From the NCBI RefSeq assembly GCF_029873635.1, contig NC_080420.1:57447457-57511456 (forward strand): a DNA stretch of 64,000 nt, written 5' to 3'. Positions 11,250-24,492 of the stretch are shown here, one piece after another (the first letter of the stretch is position 1; every line of letters starts with the position of its first letter). Under the pieces are notes generated by a model. It saw nothing but the letters and a program-made list of their open reading frames with translations. It was not told where the DNA came from and ran no database searches. Source of the stretch: Malania oleifera. Lineage: Eukaryota; Streptophyta; Magnoliopsida; Santalales; Ximeniaceae. The translations under genes were made by a program, and so were the position numbers.

Positions 11250-12050
11250 TCAGTCATCTTTAACTCTTTGTGATCCGAATCTTTGGCTCCTCCGATTGTT
11301 GGAGATCTTATCAAAACCATAACAATCGCAGGTTCTTCCGCTCCTTTACCTTTCCATACACCTACTCACATGATCATGGTAAAAGCTATCGTCTACAAAT
11401 TATCTTCTATGGCATAGTCAAATTCTACCCCTCCTTGAGAGCTAAGATCTACTTGATCATCTAGATGGTTCAATTGACCTGCCTTTAAAATTTGACCCTG
11501 CCACTCCTAAGAAATCAACGCCTCCTTTGTCTTCTTTATGCTTCTCTCACTAAAGAAGCCCTTGCCAAAATTGTTGGCCTTTCAACTGCACGAGAGGTTT
11601 GGCTTACCTTAGAGGCTACCTTCAATCATCGATCCAAGGCTCGAGAGATTCTACTCAAAGATGGACTCCAGTTAATAAAAAAAGGCTCCAAACTTGTGGT
11701 TGAGTTTGCTCGAGCCTTCAAAACTCTTTGTGATTAGCTCCATGTCATCGGTCGTCCTGTTGATGGCATAGACAAGGTCCACCGGTTCCTTCGTGGACTC
11801 TGCACTGATTTCTCAAGTTTCTCCTCTACTCAAATGGCTCTCATGCCCTTACCCACCTTTGCTGATCTGGTCTCCAAAGCTGAAAGCTTTGAGATCTTTC
11901 AGAGGTCTATTGAGCTTACTGCACCTCCTGCTGCTGCGTTTACAGCTTCTTCCCGCAAATACGCCCCCCCAACACTAGCAGTATTCTTCCCACATGAATT
12001 ATGGCCGCACCTCTAGCATGGCCACAACCACTCTTCACGTGGTGGTTCCT
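11250..12050 (+). pseudogene. Copia-1 gag region (fossil)
   Basis: Contains the UBN2-type gag core, with words such as STAREVWLTLEATFNHRSKA and VEFARAFKTLCD and, downstream, a 'DKVHRFLRGL' block, all standard for plant Copia gag. Broken. Confidence 0.75.
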
Positions 12051-12149
12051 CCTCCAGTTATGGGCGTCGTCCTCCCTATTGTCAAATATTCCGTGTTGAA
12101 GGCCACTATGCCGACCGATGCCATCAGTGTTATACTTGCAATGACTCTG

Positions 12150-15100
12150 CTGCTCATCTTGCCGAAGCATTCACTGGGTCTTGTTCAATCCATGATACGA
12201 CAGGCTCTAACTGGTTTTTAGACACCGAGGCTTCAGCCCACATATCTAATGACCCCTCTATTCTATATCAGCCCACACCCTATGTTGGTAAGGACTCTAT
12301 AATTATGGGAAATGGTGCATCCTTACCTACTACTCATACGGGTTGCCTAACCCTTACTCCTAATGTTAAATTATTGGATGTCTTAGTCGTTCCACAAATT
12401 ACCAAAAATTTACTTTCAGTTAGTGAATTAACATTTGATTTTCCTTTGGCTGTTACTTTTACTAATGAACTTTTTTCCATTCAGAATCGTTAAACAGGAA
12501 GGGTGGTAGCAACCAATAAGAGGGATGGCGGCTTATATGTGTTAAAGCGTGGCAACCCGACCTTTATTTCAACTCTTAAAAATAGAACATTACATGCTTC
12601 CTATGACTTATGGCATACTCACCTAAGACATGTAAATCATTCTGTAATTTTTTTTATTAAATAAAAAAGGCTATCTTTCCCTTACATCTATTTTTCCATC
12701 TCCTCAATTGTGTAGCTCTTGTCAACTTGCAAAAAGTCATCACATACCTTATCCATATAATGATCATCGGTCCTCCTCAGTTTTGGACCTCATACATTGT
12801 GATCTTTGGGGTCCCTCTCCCGTTAAATCAAATTCAGGATTTATGTATTATGTACTTTTCCTTGATGATTACTCCCGCTTTACTTGGCTATATCCCTTAA
12901 AGTTCAAATCTGATTTCTTTAATATTTTCATACAATTACAAAAATTTGTGGAAACTCAATACTCTACTCGTATTAAGATTTTCCAAAGTGATGGTGGTGG
13001 TGAATTCACTAGCACCTGCTTTACCGATCATCTTCGTTCCTCTGGCATACGTCATCAGCTATCATGTCCCCATACACCTGCCCAAAATGGTCATGCTGAA
13101 CGAAAACACCGCCACATGACTGAAATTGGCCTCGCCCTCCTTTTCCACTCTCATCTTTCTCTTCGTTTCTAGGTTGACGCCTTTAGCACTGCGGCTAACA
13201 TCATCAACCGGTTGCCTACTCCACTTCTTGGAGGTAAGTCCCTTTTTGAGTTTTTATATGGTTCATCTCCCAATTATGCCAATTTTCACCCCTTTGGTTG
13301 TCGCGCATTTATCCTTGTTTATTTGATTATATGCATAATAAATTTTCTCCTCGCAGTGTTCCAAGAATCTTTCTAGGTTACAATCCCTCCTATAAAGACT
13401 ACCGTTGTTTTGATCCAATTACCTCTAGACTTTATATCACCCGCCATGCTCAATTTGATAAACTACATTTCCCTTCTATTACAACTCAGGCTCCGCTCCT
13501 TACTTCTCTTCAATATTCTAGTTTTTTGAAACCCATTTTACCTCAAACTAAACCCCTTCCACAATCCCCCGCACTTCAGTCTTCCCCAATTACTCAGTCC
13601 TACTCCAACTCGTGTGTTATTTGTACTGATCTAGAATATGAGCCTTTACAGGATATAGATTCTATTGCAGGTCCCTCCTTGCCAATGCCGATCTCAAGCC
13701 CACTCTCTCATGCAGCACAGCCAGCTTCTCCTGAGACACAGACTCCTCCAATTCCTGCATCATCCAACCTGCTCAGTTCTTATCCTATGCTTACACATGC
13801 TAAGGCTGGTATTTTTAAGACTCATCATCCTGCAAATCTTGATGTATTGCATTCCTTTGGACTTCTTTCGGCTCTACTTGCCTCTGCTGAGCCTAAAGGT
13901 TTCAAATCTGCTACTAAGAACCCTTCCTGGCTAGCCGCAATGGATGAAAAAGTTCTGGCTCTGCAGAATAATCGAACTTGGATTTTGGTCCCTTGACCCG
14001 CCAACACCAACATTGTGGGATCCAAATGGGTGTTCCAGACCAAATATCTTGCTGATGGTTCCATAGAAAGACTCAAGGCACGTCTTGTTGCGAAAGGTTA
14101 CACCCAGGTTCGAGGTCTTGATTACAATGATACTTTTAGCCCTATTATCAAGGAAACTATTGTTCGTTTCGTCCTTTCAATTGTTGTAACAAATTAATGG
14201 CCCCTTCGCCAACTTCACATGAAAAATGCTTTCCTCAATGGCACTTTCACTGAAAATGTCTATATGGAGCAGCCTCCTGGTTACATTGATCCTCGATTCC
14301 CTAATAATGTTTGTCAATTGAAGAAAGCCCTCTATGGCTTCAAGCAAGCTCTTCGGGCCTGGTTTTAGCGTTTCAGCTCCTTTCTTTCCGACTTGACTTT
14401 ACTTGTAGTCGTGCTGACACTTTGTTTTTCATAAAAATTCTGCAGTTATATATTTACTTCTTCATGTTGATGACATCATTATTACTGGGAACCATAAATC
14501 TCTTCTTGACAGCTTCACTCATAAACTCCATTCCAAGTTCGCCACCAAAGATTTGGGTATTCTTAGTTATTTCCTCAGTCTTGAAGCTTCGCCTATTGCT
14601 GATGGACTCTTTCTCAGTCGGCTCAAGTATGTTCAGGATATCCTCACTCCTGCCCAGTTGCTTGATAGCAAATTGGTTCCTACTCCCATGATTGTCTCCT
14701 AGAATCTGTCTACTGATGGTCATCCGTTCTCCGATCCCACTTTATACAAGTCTTTTGTTGGTGCTCTTCAATATCTGACCATCATGCACCCTGATATTTC
14801 ACATGCAGTCAACACAGTTAGCCAATTTCTACATGCTCCCACTGAAGATAATTTTTAGGTGGTTAAGCATATTCTTTGCTATGTCAAGGGCAATTTCATT
14901 ATGGTCTTACTTTTCGCCAATCTGCAGCTCCTGGTAGCCTTATTGCCTATTATGATGCTAACTGGGCAGGTTGCCTAGACACACGTCGATCTACTTCCGG
15001 CTACTTTATTTTTCTTGGTGAAAATCTGGTCTCCTGGAGTGCTAAAAAGCAACCCACTATCTCTCGTTCCAGCTGTGAATCTGAGTATCATGCTCTTGCC

Positions 15101-15425
15101 CACATTGCTGTCGAACTGCTTTGGCTTGCTCATCTTCTCTCTGATCTCCGAGTTTCTATACCCAAACCATCACTTCTATTATGTTACAACAAGAGTGCAA
15201 TATTTTTGAGCTCCAATCTGGTTACCTATAATCGTGCTAAGCAAGTTGAATTAGACTATCATTTTCTACGCAAACTTGTTCTCGCTAGAAAAATTCACAC
15301 TCAGTATGTCCCTTCTCATCTTCAGATTGCCAACATCTTCACCAAAAGTATTCCTTGCCCACTATTTGAATTTTTTCGGTCCAAGCTTCACGTCCATTCA
15401 AATCCATCACTCAGCTTGCGGGGGT
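12150..15425 (+). pseudogene. Copia-1 pol region (fossil)
   Basis: Protease-like region near 12200-12490, integrase near 12700-13170 (QSDGGGEF and HTPAQNGHAERKHR words), RT from about 13890 ([31 protein letters not shown]), and RNase H near 14940-15300 ([33 protein letters not shown]). Broken in several places. Lineage is not settled; Ale/Retrofit-like is possible. Confidence 0.85.
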
Positions 15426-15626
15426 GTTAAGGATCACACAACTCATCACACAAAGGCTTTCCAAATATAGCACCATTGACCCATAATTGTTGATAATTAC
15501 ATTTATTCTAAGAGATTAGTTTCCATTGTATTTGTAATATCATTTAATTGTAATTAATCTCTTGTAAATATAAATATAGCAATCCACACCCACGTTGAAG
15601 TGTGGTGGTTTCCCAACGTATTCTCA
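15425..15626 (+). repeat. Copia-1 3' LTR
   Basis: Starts TGTTAAGG after a GCGGGGG tract and ends TTCTCA. 202 bp, matching both ends of the 5' LTR. Confidence 0.8.
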
Positions 15627-16640
15627 TGAGCTACAACACTTTAAATCTATCATCTCATAATGGCTTGATGTTGGGAACTCAAACTCTTTTTGTCCCAGTG
15701 TATATTTTCTTAGGTTATTGTTATAAAAGGATCTATGTAGCTAGACCCTTGCATTAAAACCTTCATTCTTTTATCTTGGCAAGACATGTGCTCTCATGTT
15801 GTTAGTGCATCTTCTTACTTCTTGGATGAACTCAATGAACCAAAGAACATATGATTGCCTTCAATCTTTCAAATGAACACTCCCCATCATAGCTAATTGA
15901 ACACTTCGAAATAGATTCTTTTTGACTTTTGGCTGCCTAACTCTTTATTGAAACGAAAAAGAAATTATAACCAGTATTAAATATTTATTTTTGAAGATTA
16001 TTTATAAGTAAATAATTTGGAAGCTCGCCTTTTGGTTTAAGACACCACCACCACCCACAACAATAACAAAAGACAACCATGCCTTAAATCCTAGTAGGTG
16101 AGTTCTGGGGTCGATTACATGATTCCTTTTCTACTACTACAACAACTAATTTATTTTTGCTGATTTAAGATTGTTAGGTTGTTACATTTTTCCTTTTATA
16201 TATGCAATTTGGATTATTTTTTTTAATAAATGTTGGTGGAATTTTCTCTATCATTATTTTCTTTCATATTTTGGAAGTTTGAATTGGCAAAATTATTTGT
16301 GCAAAGTTTATTCACTATATTTTATCCTACATTAGCTCATGACAATATTTATTGAACATTATCTACTATAAACTAAAACTGCACCTGCGGTACATAAAAA
16401 TATAATGGAATTAACAAAATGGTTCTAGATAACTAGTTCATAAATAAGTCATGACTCCTTTTTCAAGTTTTAGAACACAATCATTGTTATTGAAAGTGAT
16501 ACAAAGATTTAGGAGTTAAAATTAAAGGTAATCATTTTAATACTCCCAATATTTTGATGTCTAATATAAAAAAAAAAAATTTGAAAATTATGCAAATCTC
16601 CAAAAAATTCCTAATACAAAAAAAATTCAATTATTGAATG
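15627..16640. other. unassigned AT-rich DNA right of Copia-1
   Basis: No gene or known element was recognised. It lies between Copia-1 and the right inverted-repeat arm and probably belongs to the same older sequence as 8962-9916. Confidence 0.35.
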
Positions 16641-16861
16641 TTGCATGGGTCATGCAAAAATCACTGTTCCAAATAGTGTTTTTTACATAAAAACGCTGCC
16701 CCAAGTAGCATCTTTTTATAAAATCCAAAGTCTTTCCTTTAAAAAAACGTTGGATGGTCCAACATTTTTTAGGACACATCAAATGGGGAAATAAAGTTCC
16801 ACCCAAACTTTTTTCTTAAATATTTCTAAATAAATTAAAATTAAATTTGGAAAAAACTCTG

Positions 16862-17519
16862 CACACACACACACATCTCAACATCTCTCTCCTCTTCTCT
16901 ATGCAAGTGTGTACATGAGAGTGTTGGGGTGTGCATGTAAGCCTGTGCGTGAATGTGTGCTCAAATGTGTGTTTTAATGTATACATGGGTGCTCGGATGT
17001 GTATGTATGTGTGTGTTTATGAAGCATGCATGTATGGATGTATGTATGAATGTGTGTTTGTAAGATGCATAAATGAGTATATATATGATTGCATGAGTGT
17101 GTGTGTGTGTGTGTTTGTGCATTCGACTGTGTGTGTGAGTGTGTGTCTTCATGTGTGTGCATGGTGGTATGTGAATGCATGTATGTTGTAGAGTGTGGCA
17201 GTAGGTGTGTATGCATACACGATGTGTAAATCCATGTGTACATGTCATAGTGGATGTGTTTTGCATGGATGCATGCATACAAAAATGCATGTATGTACAT
17301 GAATGAATGTGAGATGATGTGTATGTATGCATATGCATATGCATGTGCATGGGGTATGCATGCATGAGTATGAATGCATGTTGTCGTGCATGGATACATG
17401 TGAAGAGATGGATGCATGATGCATATATGTGTGTCTATGTGTGGGCTTGAATTTGTGGATGCATGATACATGTGAATGCATGACATGTGTGAGAGAGGCA
17501 TAAATAAGTATATATATAT
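16862..17519. repeat. TG/TATG/GCATG-rich microsatellite mosaic
   Basis: Some 650 bp of degenerate TGTG, TGTATG and GCATGCATG words with embedded (TG)n, ending in (TA)n at 17511-17519, where the Sirevirus is inserted. The His/Thr/Met-rich frames in it are repeat artefacts. Confidence 0.85.
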
Positions 17520-19646
17520 TGTTGACCTTATAGGTCATGCCCGATTTTTATTATAACAAATACTCATTTTATTTAATGAGTGTTTGAGGTTATGTGTAGG
17601 AACTCAGATTGAAAGATCTTAATACACATGGAAGATAGTGAATAGTCAAGACCCAATAATTTCATGTTGTAATATATAATTCATTTTTGTAAAGGGTCTG
17701 CAATAGTAAATTAGGGTGTTTACTTGTAATAATCACACACTGCACATGCATGGTATAATACATAAGCTCATAATACAAATGACCTTAGAATAACCTTAGC
17801 GTTTACCCTTCGGTCGACATTCGGTTGACCGACACTAGATTTTTTCGGTGTCTTCAAAAGGACTCAAAAATGACCCTAGGACACTAACCTTTGCACTCAT
17901 AAATGTTAGGTACTTGATTAGGGTGTTTGTGATTCAAATCAGGACCGAAATGCACACTTTGTGCACTTTCGATCGACCGGCCCATGCAGTTCATTCTGCC
18001 CCGGTCAACCGAATCCGATCTGGGTCAACAATTTGACCTCAGCCCAGTCGACCAAACCATTATAGTTCAAACTCCTTGGTTGATCGAAACCTCCCGGGGT
18101 CAACATTTTGACCATCTGGTCGATCGAGCCAATTTATATTGCAACTGTCTGGTCGACCGAATCACCCAGTTCAAAATAGCCTAGTCGACCGAACCTAGGT
18201 AAAATTGAAAAATCACCTCGGACATGCACTTTCAATCGACCGAGTCCCAAGTTCAAAAATGTCCTAGTTGACTGGACCATATGAACTTCGGTCGACCGAA
18301 AAAGTTTCTGATTGACCAAACCTCTCAGGTTGCCCTGATTTTTTTACCGTGGTTAATTTTTTAAATAGGGTTAAAATAATTAAAATTTCATTAAACTTTC
18401 CTAATAATTCCCAATAGGTCCCCAACGATCATAATTCATGGGGTGTCTATATGTACCCCTTCATTTGGGAAAATTAGCAACTCGATTAGCAAACAAAAAT
18501 AAAAATTTTCTCTCAAACAAAAATACTCTCTTCTATTCCTACTGCTCATATTCTCACTCATACCACTCAAACTTACCTTCTTCAAATTTCCATATCCTCT
18601 GTAAGTGTGTTGAGTGTTTGTGAAAATAGGTTTGCTCTCTCATTGTTGTGAGATTGATTTGATTTTCATTGAAAGCTAAACCTAAGTGTTCTTAGGGGGT
18701 TTTTCTCATAAGCCTATCCTAAGAAGACTTCATAAGTTTTTGAGTATTGCATTTGTATTGCAATATCTTAAAAAGCTTGTATTTGTTTTTGGCTTGCAAA
18801 AATATTTTCAAACTTACTCAAATATCTTGTGGGATCTATATTGATATATTTGTGAAAAAATATTTGTGTTTGTGATATTAATCTTTGTGGTAATATTTAT
18901 TCAAGTATACATCATTTTCTGAATACAAAGATTGCATATCCTTTGCAAACCAAGCATATACACTATTTGAAGTGATTGACATATTCTGCTATTTGGAATA
19001 TTTGAAACTTGCATGATATCTTTGTTTGAGCACCTTGATTGAGAACATCCTGAAATACAAAGATTGCTTGTTGACACTCTCACGTACACATTACACTGAT
19101 AGAAAATATATCTGAGAGTTGAAATACTAGACCACACTGAGCTTACATATTAAATCATTTGTGGAGCATGTGATTGAACGCATTTGGGTACAAATCTGGT
19201 TTACATGAAAGCACCTCTTTATTGTACCATTTGATTGTAAATTTGAGTGATTCCAAGTGTGGCCTAAGGGGGCGTTAATCAAGTCCGGTAATGATTGTTG
19301 TAAAGATTGAAGTTAGCCCTGTGCTAATTAACCTAGTTTATTTAGGTGCCGCTCCACCCATTTAAGTAAGCAATTATAGTGGTAATCCTTGTGCTTGTTA
19401 GCTAAGGTGGGGACGTAGGCAATTAGCCGAACCTCGATAACATTTCTGTGTGTCACTCTTACTTTATTATTTTTCTTGTGCATGTGTTGTTAATTAAATA
19501 GCTTCATTTAATTTCTGATATATTTATATTACTTGCCCTAGATTGACCATAGGTTATGAACATACTATTGTTAGGAGGAATACCTAAGGGTTAAATTTTA
19601 AAAATACCAATTCACCCCCCCTCTTGGGATCACGGTAAAGCTAACA
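17520..19646 (+). repeat. Sirevirus 5' LTR
   Basis: 2,127 bp, TGTTGACC...CTAACA. It carries the palindrome cluster at 17811-18325. Much longer than the 556 bp 3' LTR. Confidence 0.9.
17811..18325. repeat. cluster of GTCGAC-centred palindromes in the LTR
   Basis: About eleven occurrences of a motif close to YGGTCGACCRA, for example at 17811, 17821, 18001, 18048, 18117, 18149, 18181 and 18233. The best is the perfect 14-bp palindrome TTCGGTCGACCGAA at 18287-18300. Spacing is irregular, roughly 30-70 bp in most cases. Clustered palindromes in LTRs are known for Sireviruses. Confidence 0.8.
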
Positions 19647-19648
19647 AT

Positions 19649-19662
19649 TGGTATCAGAGCCA
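19649..19662 (+). other. Sirevirus primer-binding site
   Basis: TGGTATCAGAGCCA, complementary to the 3' end of plant initiator methionine tRNA, two bases after the 5' LTR end. Confidence 0.85.
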
Positions 19663-19702
19663 CGTTGCATAGATTAGTTGTTATTTTGCAAAAAGATCAA
19701 CG

Positions 19703-21370
19703 ATGGCTCATAGCTCCGTGACCCCTTTCCTTAAGGGACCATCTTCCACATGACCTCTTATTTTCAGTGGTGTTAATTACACCTTCTGGAAACAGTGGAT
19801 GCGCATCTACCTTTAGAATACTAATTGGAAGGTGTGGAGGATTGTCTCTAAGAGAAACTATCTCCCTATGAAAATTGAGGGTGCAACTAGGGTTCCTAAG
19901 ACTGAGGATGAATATGATGATGATGATATGAAAGTTGTAAGTCTTAATGCTACTGCCATGAATATTTTATACTGTAGTCTTGATGTAAATGAATTTAACA
20001 GGATTATGGCATGTTCTACTGCAAAAGAAATGTGGGATAAGTTAGAGGTCACATATGAGTATACTAAAGATGTGAAAGACAGTAGGATAGATATGTTGAC
20101 CAGTGAGTATGAAGCCTTTAGGATGAATGTAGGTGAGTCTATTCAGAGCATGTACACTAGATTCACATGCATCATAAACCCACTGCTTGCATTAGGAAAT
20201 ACTTATCCCACATATGAGATGATCAGGAAGATCCTTAGAGGCTTACCTCCTGTTTGGGAAGCCAAGGCTACAGCCATTGCTGAGGGTAGAGACCTTAACG
20301 CCATGACCTTAGATGAATTGATAGATTCCTTGATTACTTATGAATTTTCCATAAACGAAAGAATTATTGAGCATAATATGGCTAAGAAAGTGACTGCACT
20401 GAAAGCATCTAATAACACATCTAGTGAGTGCAGTGAGTCTGACACTAATGATGAAATGGCCATGCTAACCAGCAAGTTTAGCAGATTTTTTAGGAAGAAC
20501 AGGAAGCCATTTAAAAAATATAGAGACTCTACTAATGAGAAGGGAGAGTCCAGAAAAAGAAAAGAAAAATCAAATGCTCATACGTGCTATAACTGCAACA
20601 AGGTGGGGCACATCAAACTCGACTGCCCACTGCTCAAAAAGGAGGCTAAGAAAAAAAAGAAAGCCATGAAGGCTAGGACTTCATGGGACCAATTCAGCAG
20701 CAACGACTCAGATTCAGATCATAATGACACGGAGGTCGCTAATCTGTGCTTGATGGCACACGAGGATGAGGTATTGTCTTCTAGTTCATCATCTTCTTGT
20801 TATTCATCTGATGATTGTGATTCTGATTGTATGCCTACATTTAGAGAATTACAGTTTGAATATATTCGTGTTTCAAAATTGTTAGGCAAAATAACCAAAG
20901 AGAATAATGATTTGAAAAAAGAAATGTGAAAAGTGGTCAAAATTATTTAATATGGCAAAAACCTCTCATGCCTCTATTTTAAAAGAAAGAATGCTACTGT
21001 TATTGAGCTTGAGAGGCAATTGGAGGATAGCTCCAAAATCATTTTTAAATTCACTAAGGGCAAAGAAAATTTTAAAAAATTACTTAGTGCCCAAAGAAAC
21101 TCCTTGAGTAAAGAGGCTTTTGGTTTTAATGGTATTGAAAATATTAGACGACCTAATCTTTACTTAGGACACTTTACACGTGAGTCAAAATCTCATATTC
21201 CTCCTAAAGAACCTAAGTGTAGATTAAGATGTTTTAAATGTAAACAGATTGGTCACATTTAATTTGACTGTCCACTCAAGAATAAGCATGCTAGAATTAG
21301 GAAGGTATGGGTAGTTAAGAGAGATCCTGCTACTAACCCCCGTGGACCCAACAAAATTTGGGGACTAGCA
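19703..21370 (+). pseudogene. Sirevirus gag region (fossil)
   Basis: Starts near MAHSSVTPF after the primer-binding site. It has the gag core (AKEMWDKLEVTYEYTKDVKD, ILRGLPPVWEAKATAIAEG) at about 19830-20380 and a zinc knuckle CYNCNKVGHIKLDC near 20587-20630. Then come a lysine-rich stretch and the acidic/serine-rich tail typical of Sirevirus gag. A second knuckle-like CFKCKQIGHI lies near 21232. Broken. Confidence 0.85.
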
Positions 21371-21388
21371 TCAGTCACTTAGCTTATT

Positions 21389-24300
21389 TTGCAGGTATGC
21401 CTAAGATCGTCCTCCTCCAAGGACAGATGGTACTTGGATAGTGGGTGCTCATGGCACATGACAGGCGACAAAGGCAAATTCACATCAATTGTTCCCAAGG
21501 ATGGAGGCTATGTAACATTTGGGGACAATGCCAAAGGACGTATCATCGGGGTAGGTAAGGTTTGTAAGGATTCCTCTCTTACTATTGATAATGTTTTACT
21601 GGTTGATGGACTGATACATAATCTACTTAGCATAAGTTAGTTGTGTGATGTAGGATATAAAATATCTTTTGAAAATAACAAATGCATAATAGAAAATAAA
21701 ACAGATCACAGAGTGTTTTTTACTGCTGATAGACATGAAAATGTTTATACAACCTCTCTTGATAATTTAACTTCACAACAAGTAACATGTTTTTCTGCTA
21801 TAAATGAAGCTAGTTGGTTATGGCATAGGCATTTAGGACATGCCAGCATGGATTTATTTTCTAAACTTGTTAGAAAATAATTAGTTAAAGGCTTGCCTAA
21901 GATGCCTTTTGTAAAGGATAAAATATGTGATGCATGTCAAATGGGTAAGCAAACAAAATCTAGTTTTAATAAAAAGAAATTCATATCTACTACTAGACCT
22001 TTGGAGATGCTTCACCTAGATCTATTTGGACCTAATTTTGTACAAAGTCTTGGTGGTAAATCTTATGCCTTTGTAATTATGGATAACTTTTCTAGATTCA
22101 CATAGGTGTTGTTTGTTGCACATAAAAATAAATCATGTGAACAATTCACCAAACTTTGTAGGAGAATTCAGAATGAAAAAGGATATAAAATCACTCACAT
22201 AAGATGTGATAGAGGCATGGAATTCAAAAATGAAAGCATAGAAAAATATTGTGACTTAGAGGGCATATCACATAACTTCTCTACACCTAGGACACCTCAA
22301 CAAAATGGTGTAGTAGAAAGAAAGAATAGGTCACTGCAAGAAATGGGTAGAACTATGTTGAATGAGCATAACTTACCTAAATATTTTTGGGTCGAGACCA
22401 TTAATACTGCATGCTATGTTATGAATAGGGTGTTAATTAGACCATCAATTAATAAAACCCCTTATGAATTATGGAACAATCATAAGCCTAATATTTCCTA
22501 TTTTCATGTATTTGGTTGTAAATGCTTTGTGTTTAGAGACTCAAAATCCGATGAAGGTATTTTCCTAGGGTATGCATTAAATAGCAAAGCATATAAGGTT
22601 TTCAATAAAAGAATTTTAACTGTCATTGAATCTATTCATATTGTGTTTGATAAGTCTAATATATTTTCGAATAAAGATGACGAAGATGATATTGATATTA
22701 GAAAATGTTTAGAGAAAATTTCTATTGAAAACAATGCAAGTGAAAATCAAGAAGCAAATGAAAAACCACTTGAAGATAATGAAAATGGAAATCAGGAATT
22801 GCCTAGAGATTGGAAATTCATTAGAAGTCATCCTATAGATCAAATCATAGGAGAACCATCCCGTGGAGTAGCCACAAGATCCTTCTTAAGAAATATAGTG
22901 AATCACTCCGCTTTCTTATCCCAAGAAGAACCTAAAAATATTAAAGAAGTCATAGAAGAAGAGTCTTAGGTGATGTTTATGCAAGAAGAACTTAACCAAT
23001 TTGAAAGAAGTAAAGTATGGACCTTAGTTCCTAGGCCTAATGAGCACACCGCCATTGGAACTAAGTGGGTATATAGAAATAAGAAAGATGAGAATGGGGT
23101 AGTGACTAGGAATAAAGTTAGACTAGTTACCCGAGGGTATAACCAGTAGGAAGGAATTGACTTTAATGAAACATATGCTCCTGTTGCTAGGTTAGAAGTC
23201 ATTCGTATGCTACTTGCCTTTGCCGCTTTTAAAAACTTTAAATTGTTTCAAATGGATTTTAAAAGCGCTTTTCTAAATGGCTACATTAATGAAGAGGTAT
23301 ACGTAGAACAACCACCCAGTTTTGAAATTCATAAATATCCCGATCATGTTTACCGGTTATCTAAAGCCTTTTATGGATTGAAATAAGCTCCTAAAGCTTG
23401 GTATGAGAGGCTTAGTGGTTTTCTACTAGAAAATGGGTTTACCTGTGACAAGATTGACACTACACTTTTCATCAAATCCAAAAATGATGATATGCTCCTT
23501 GTTCAAATTTTGTGGACGATATCATTTTCGGAGCAACTAATGATGAATTGTGTAATAAGTTTGCCAAATGCATGCAAAGTGAATTTGAAATGAGCATGAT
23601 GGGTGAACTTAGTTTCTTCTTAGGGCTACAAATTAAGCAAGCTAATCATAAAAATTTTATATGTCAATCTAAATATATTAGGGACTTGCTAAAGAAATTT
23701 AATATGGAAGATTGCAAAATTCTTGGTACACCTATGAACTCTTCCATTAAGCTTGATAAAGATGAGCGAGGAATCCCTGTTGACGTAAAATTGTATCGTG
23801 GCATGATTGAGAGTCTCCTATATCTCACTGCTAGCAGGCCTAATATTATGTTTAGTGTGTGTATATGTGTTAGATTTCAGGCTGCCCCTAAGGAATCTCA
23901 TCTAAAAGCTGTTAAACGAATCCTTAGGTATCTAGTTGGGACTACTGAATTAGAATTGTGGTACCCTAAGCATACTACCTTTGAGATTATTAGTTACACT
24001 GATGCTGACTTTGCTGGTAGTAAAGTTGATAGAAAAAGCACTAGCGGCACTTGTCATTACTTAGGACAATCTCTTGTTTCTTGGTTCTTTAAGAAACAAA
24101 ACTCAATTGTCTTATCCACAGCGGAAGCTGAATATATTGCGGCTGGAAGTTGTTGTGCCCAAACTCTTTATATGAAACAACAACTTATGGATTATGGATT
24201 GCACTATGATACAATACCTATTAAATGTGATAATATTAGTGCAATCAACATCTCTAAAAATCCTATCTCACATTCACGAACTAAACACATTGAGATTAGA

Positions 24301-24462
24301 CATCATTTCCTTCGTGATCATGTGCAAAAAGGAGATGTTGCACTTAAGTTTGTATGCACCAATGAACAATGGGCTGACATATTCACTAAACCACTACCCG
24401 AGGATAGGTTCATACAAATTAGACGTGAGTTAGGCTTAATGCATAGTAGAGAAGCTTCCTAA
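21389..24462 (+). pseudogene. Sirevirus pol region (fossil)
   Basis: Aspartic protease (WYLDSGCSWHMTGD near 21430), the GAG-pre-integrase HLGHAS word near 21830, integrase near 21990-22480 (PLEMLHLDLFGP, TPQQNGVVERKNR), RT from about 22970 to 23750, and RNase H to 24462 (ADFAGSKVDRKSTSG, VLSTAEAEYIAAG). Order PR-INT-RT-RNH is the Copia arrangement. Broken in several places. No envelope-like region is recognised. Confidence 0.9.
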
Positions 24463-24492
24463 ACTTAAATGTTTCATAACTTGCATAAATTT

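Larger units (their letters stand above)
9917..15626 (+). mobile_element. Copia LTR retrotransposon fossil (Copia-1)
   Basis: LTRs at 9917-10361 and 15425-15626 both start TGTT(G/A)AGGATCACACA. A primer-binding site TGGTATCAGCC (initiator-Met type) follows the 5' LTR at 10362, and a GCGGGGG purine tract precedes the 3' LTR. Flanks TGAGA and TGAGC look like a 5-bp target duplication with one mismatch. Internal order is gag, protease, integrase, RT, RNase H, which defines Ty1/Copia. It is broken, with roughly ten or more interruptions. About 10 differences in the first ~137 aligned LTR bases suggest an age of a few million years. Confidence 0.85.
8273..16856. mobile_element. candidate DNA transposon with ~200 bp inverted repeats, carrying an inserted Copia
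   Basis: The left arm (8273 to about 8490) begins TTTTTTCCAAATTTAATTTT. The right arm (about 16640-16856) is its inverted copy, ending at 16856. Both contain TTGGACCATCCA hairpins and a 'TGGAACTTTATTT' block. Both outer edges touch (CA)n tracts. Without the Copia at 9917-15626, about 2.9 kb remains. Long TIRs suggest a MULE-like non-autonomous element, but no transposase is seen. The alternative is two independent inverted copies of one repeat. Confidence 0.35.

Noticed and set aside
16931-17538. Overlapping Cys/Val- and His/Thr/Met-rich open frames up to 175 residues
   Set aside because: They are present on both strands of a TG/GCATG repeat mosaic. The composition is that of the repeat, not of a protein.
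19649-19662. A tRNA gene fragment at TGGTATCAGAGCC (also at 10362 and 31712)
   Set aside because: These are retrotransposon primer-binding sites directly after LTRs, complementary to initiator Met tRNA; no tRNA body is present.
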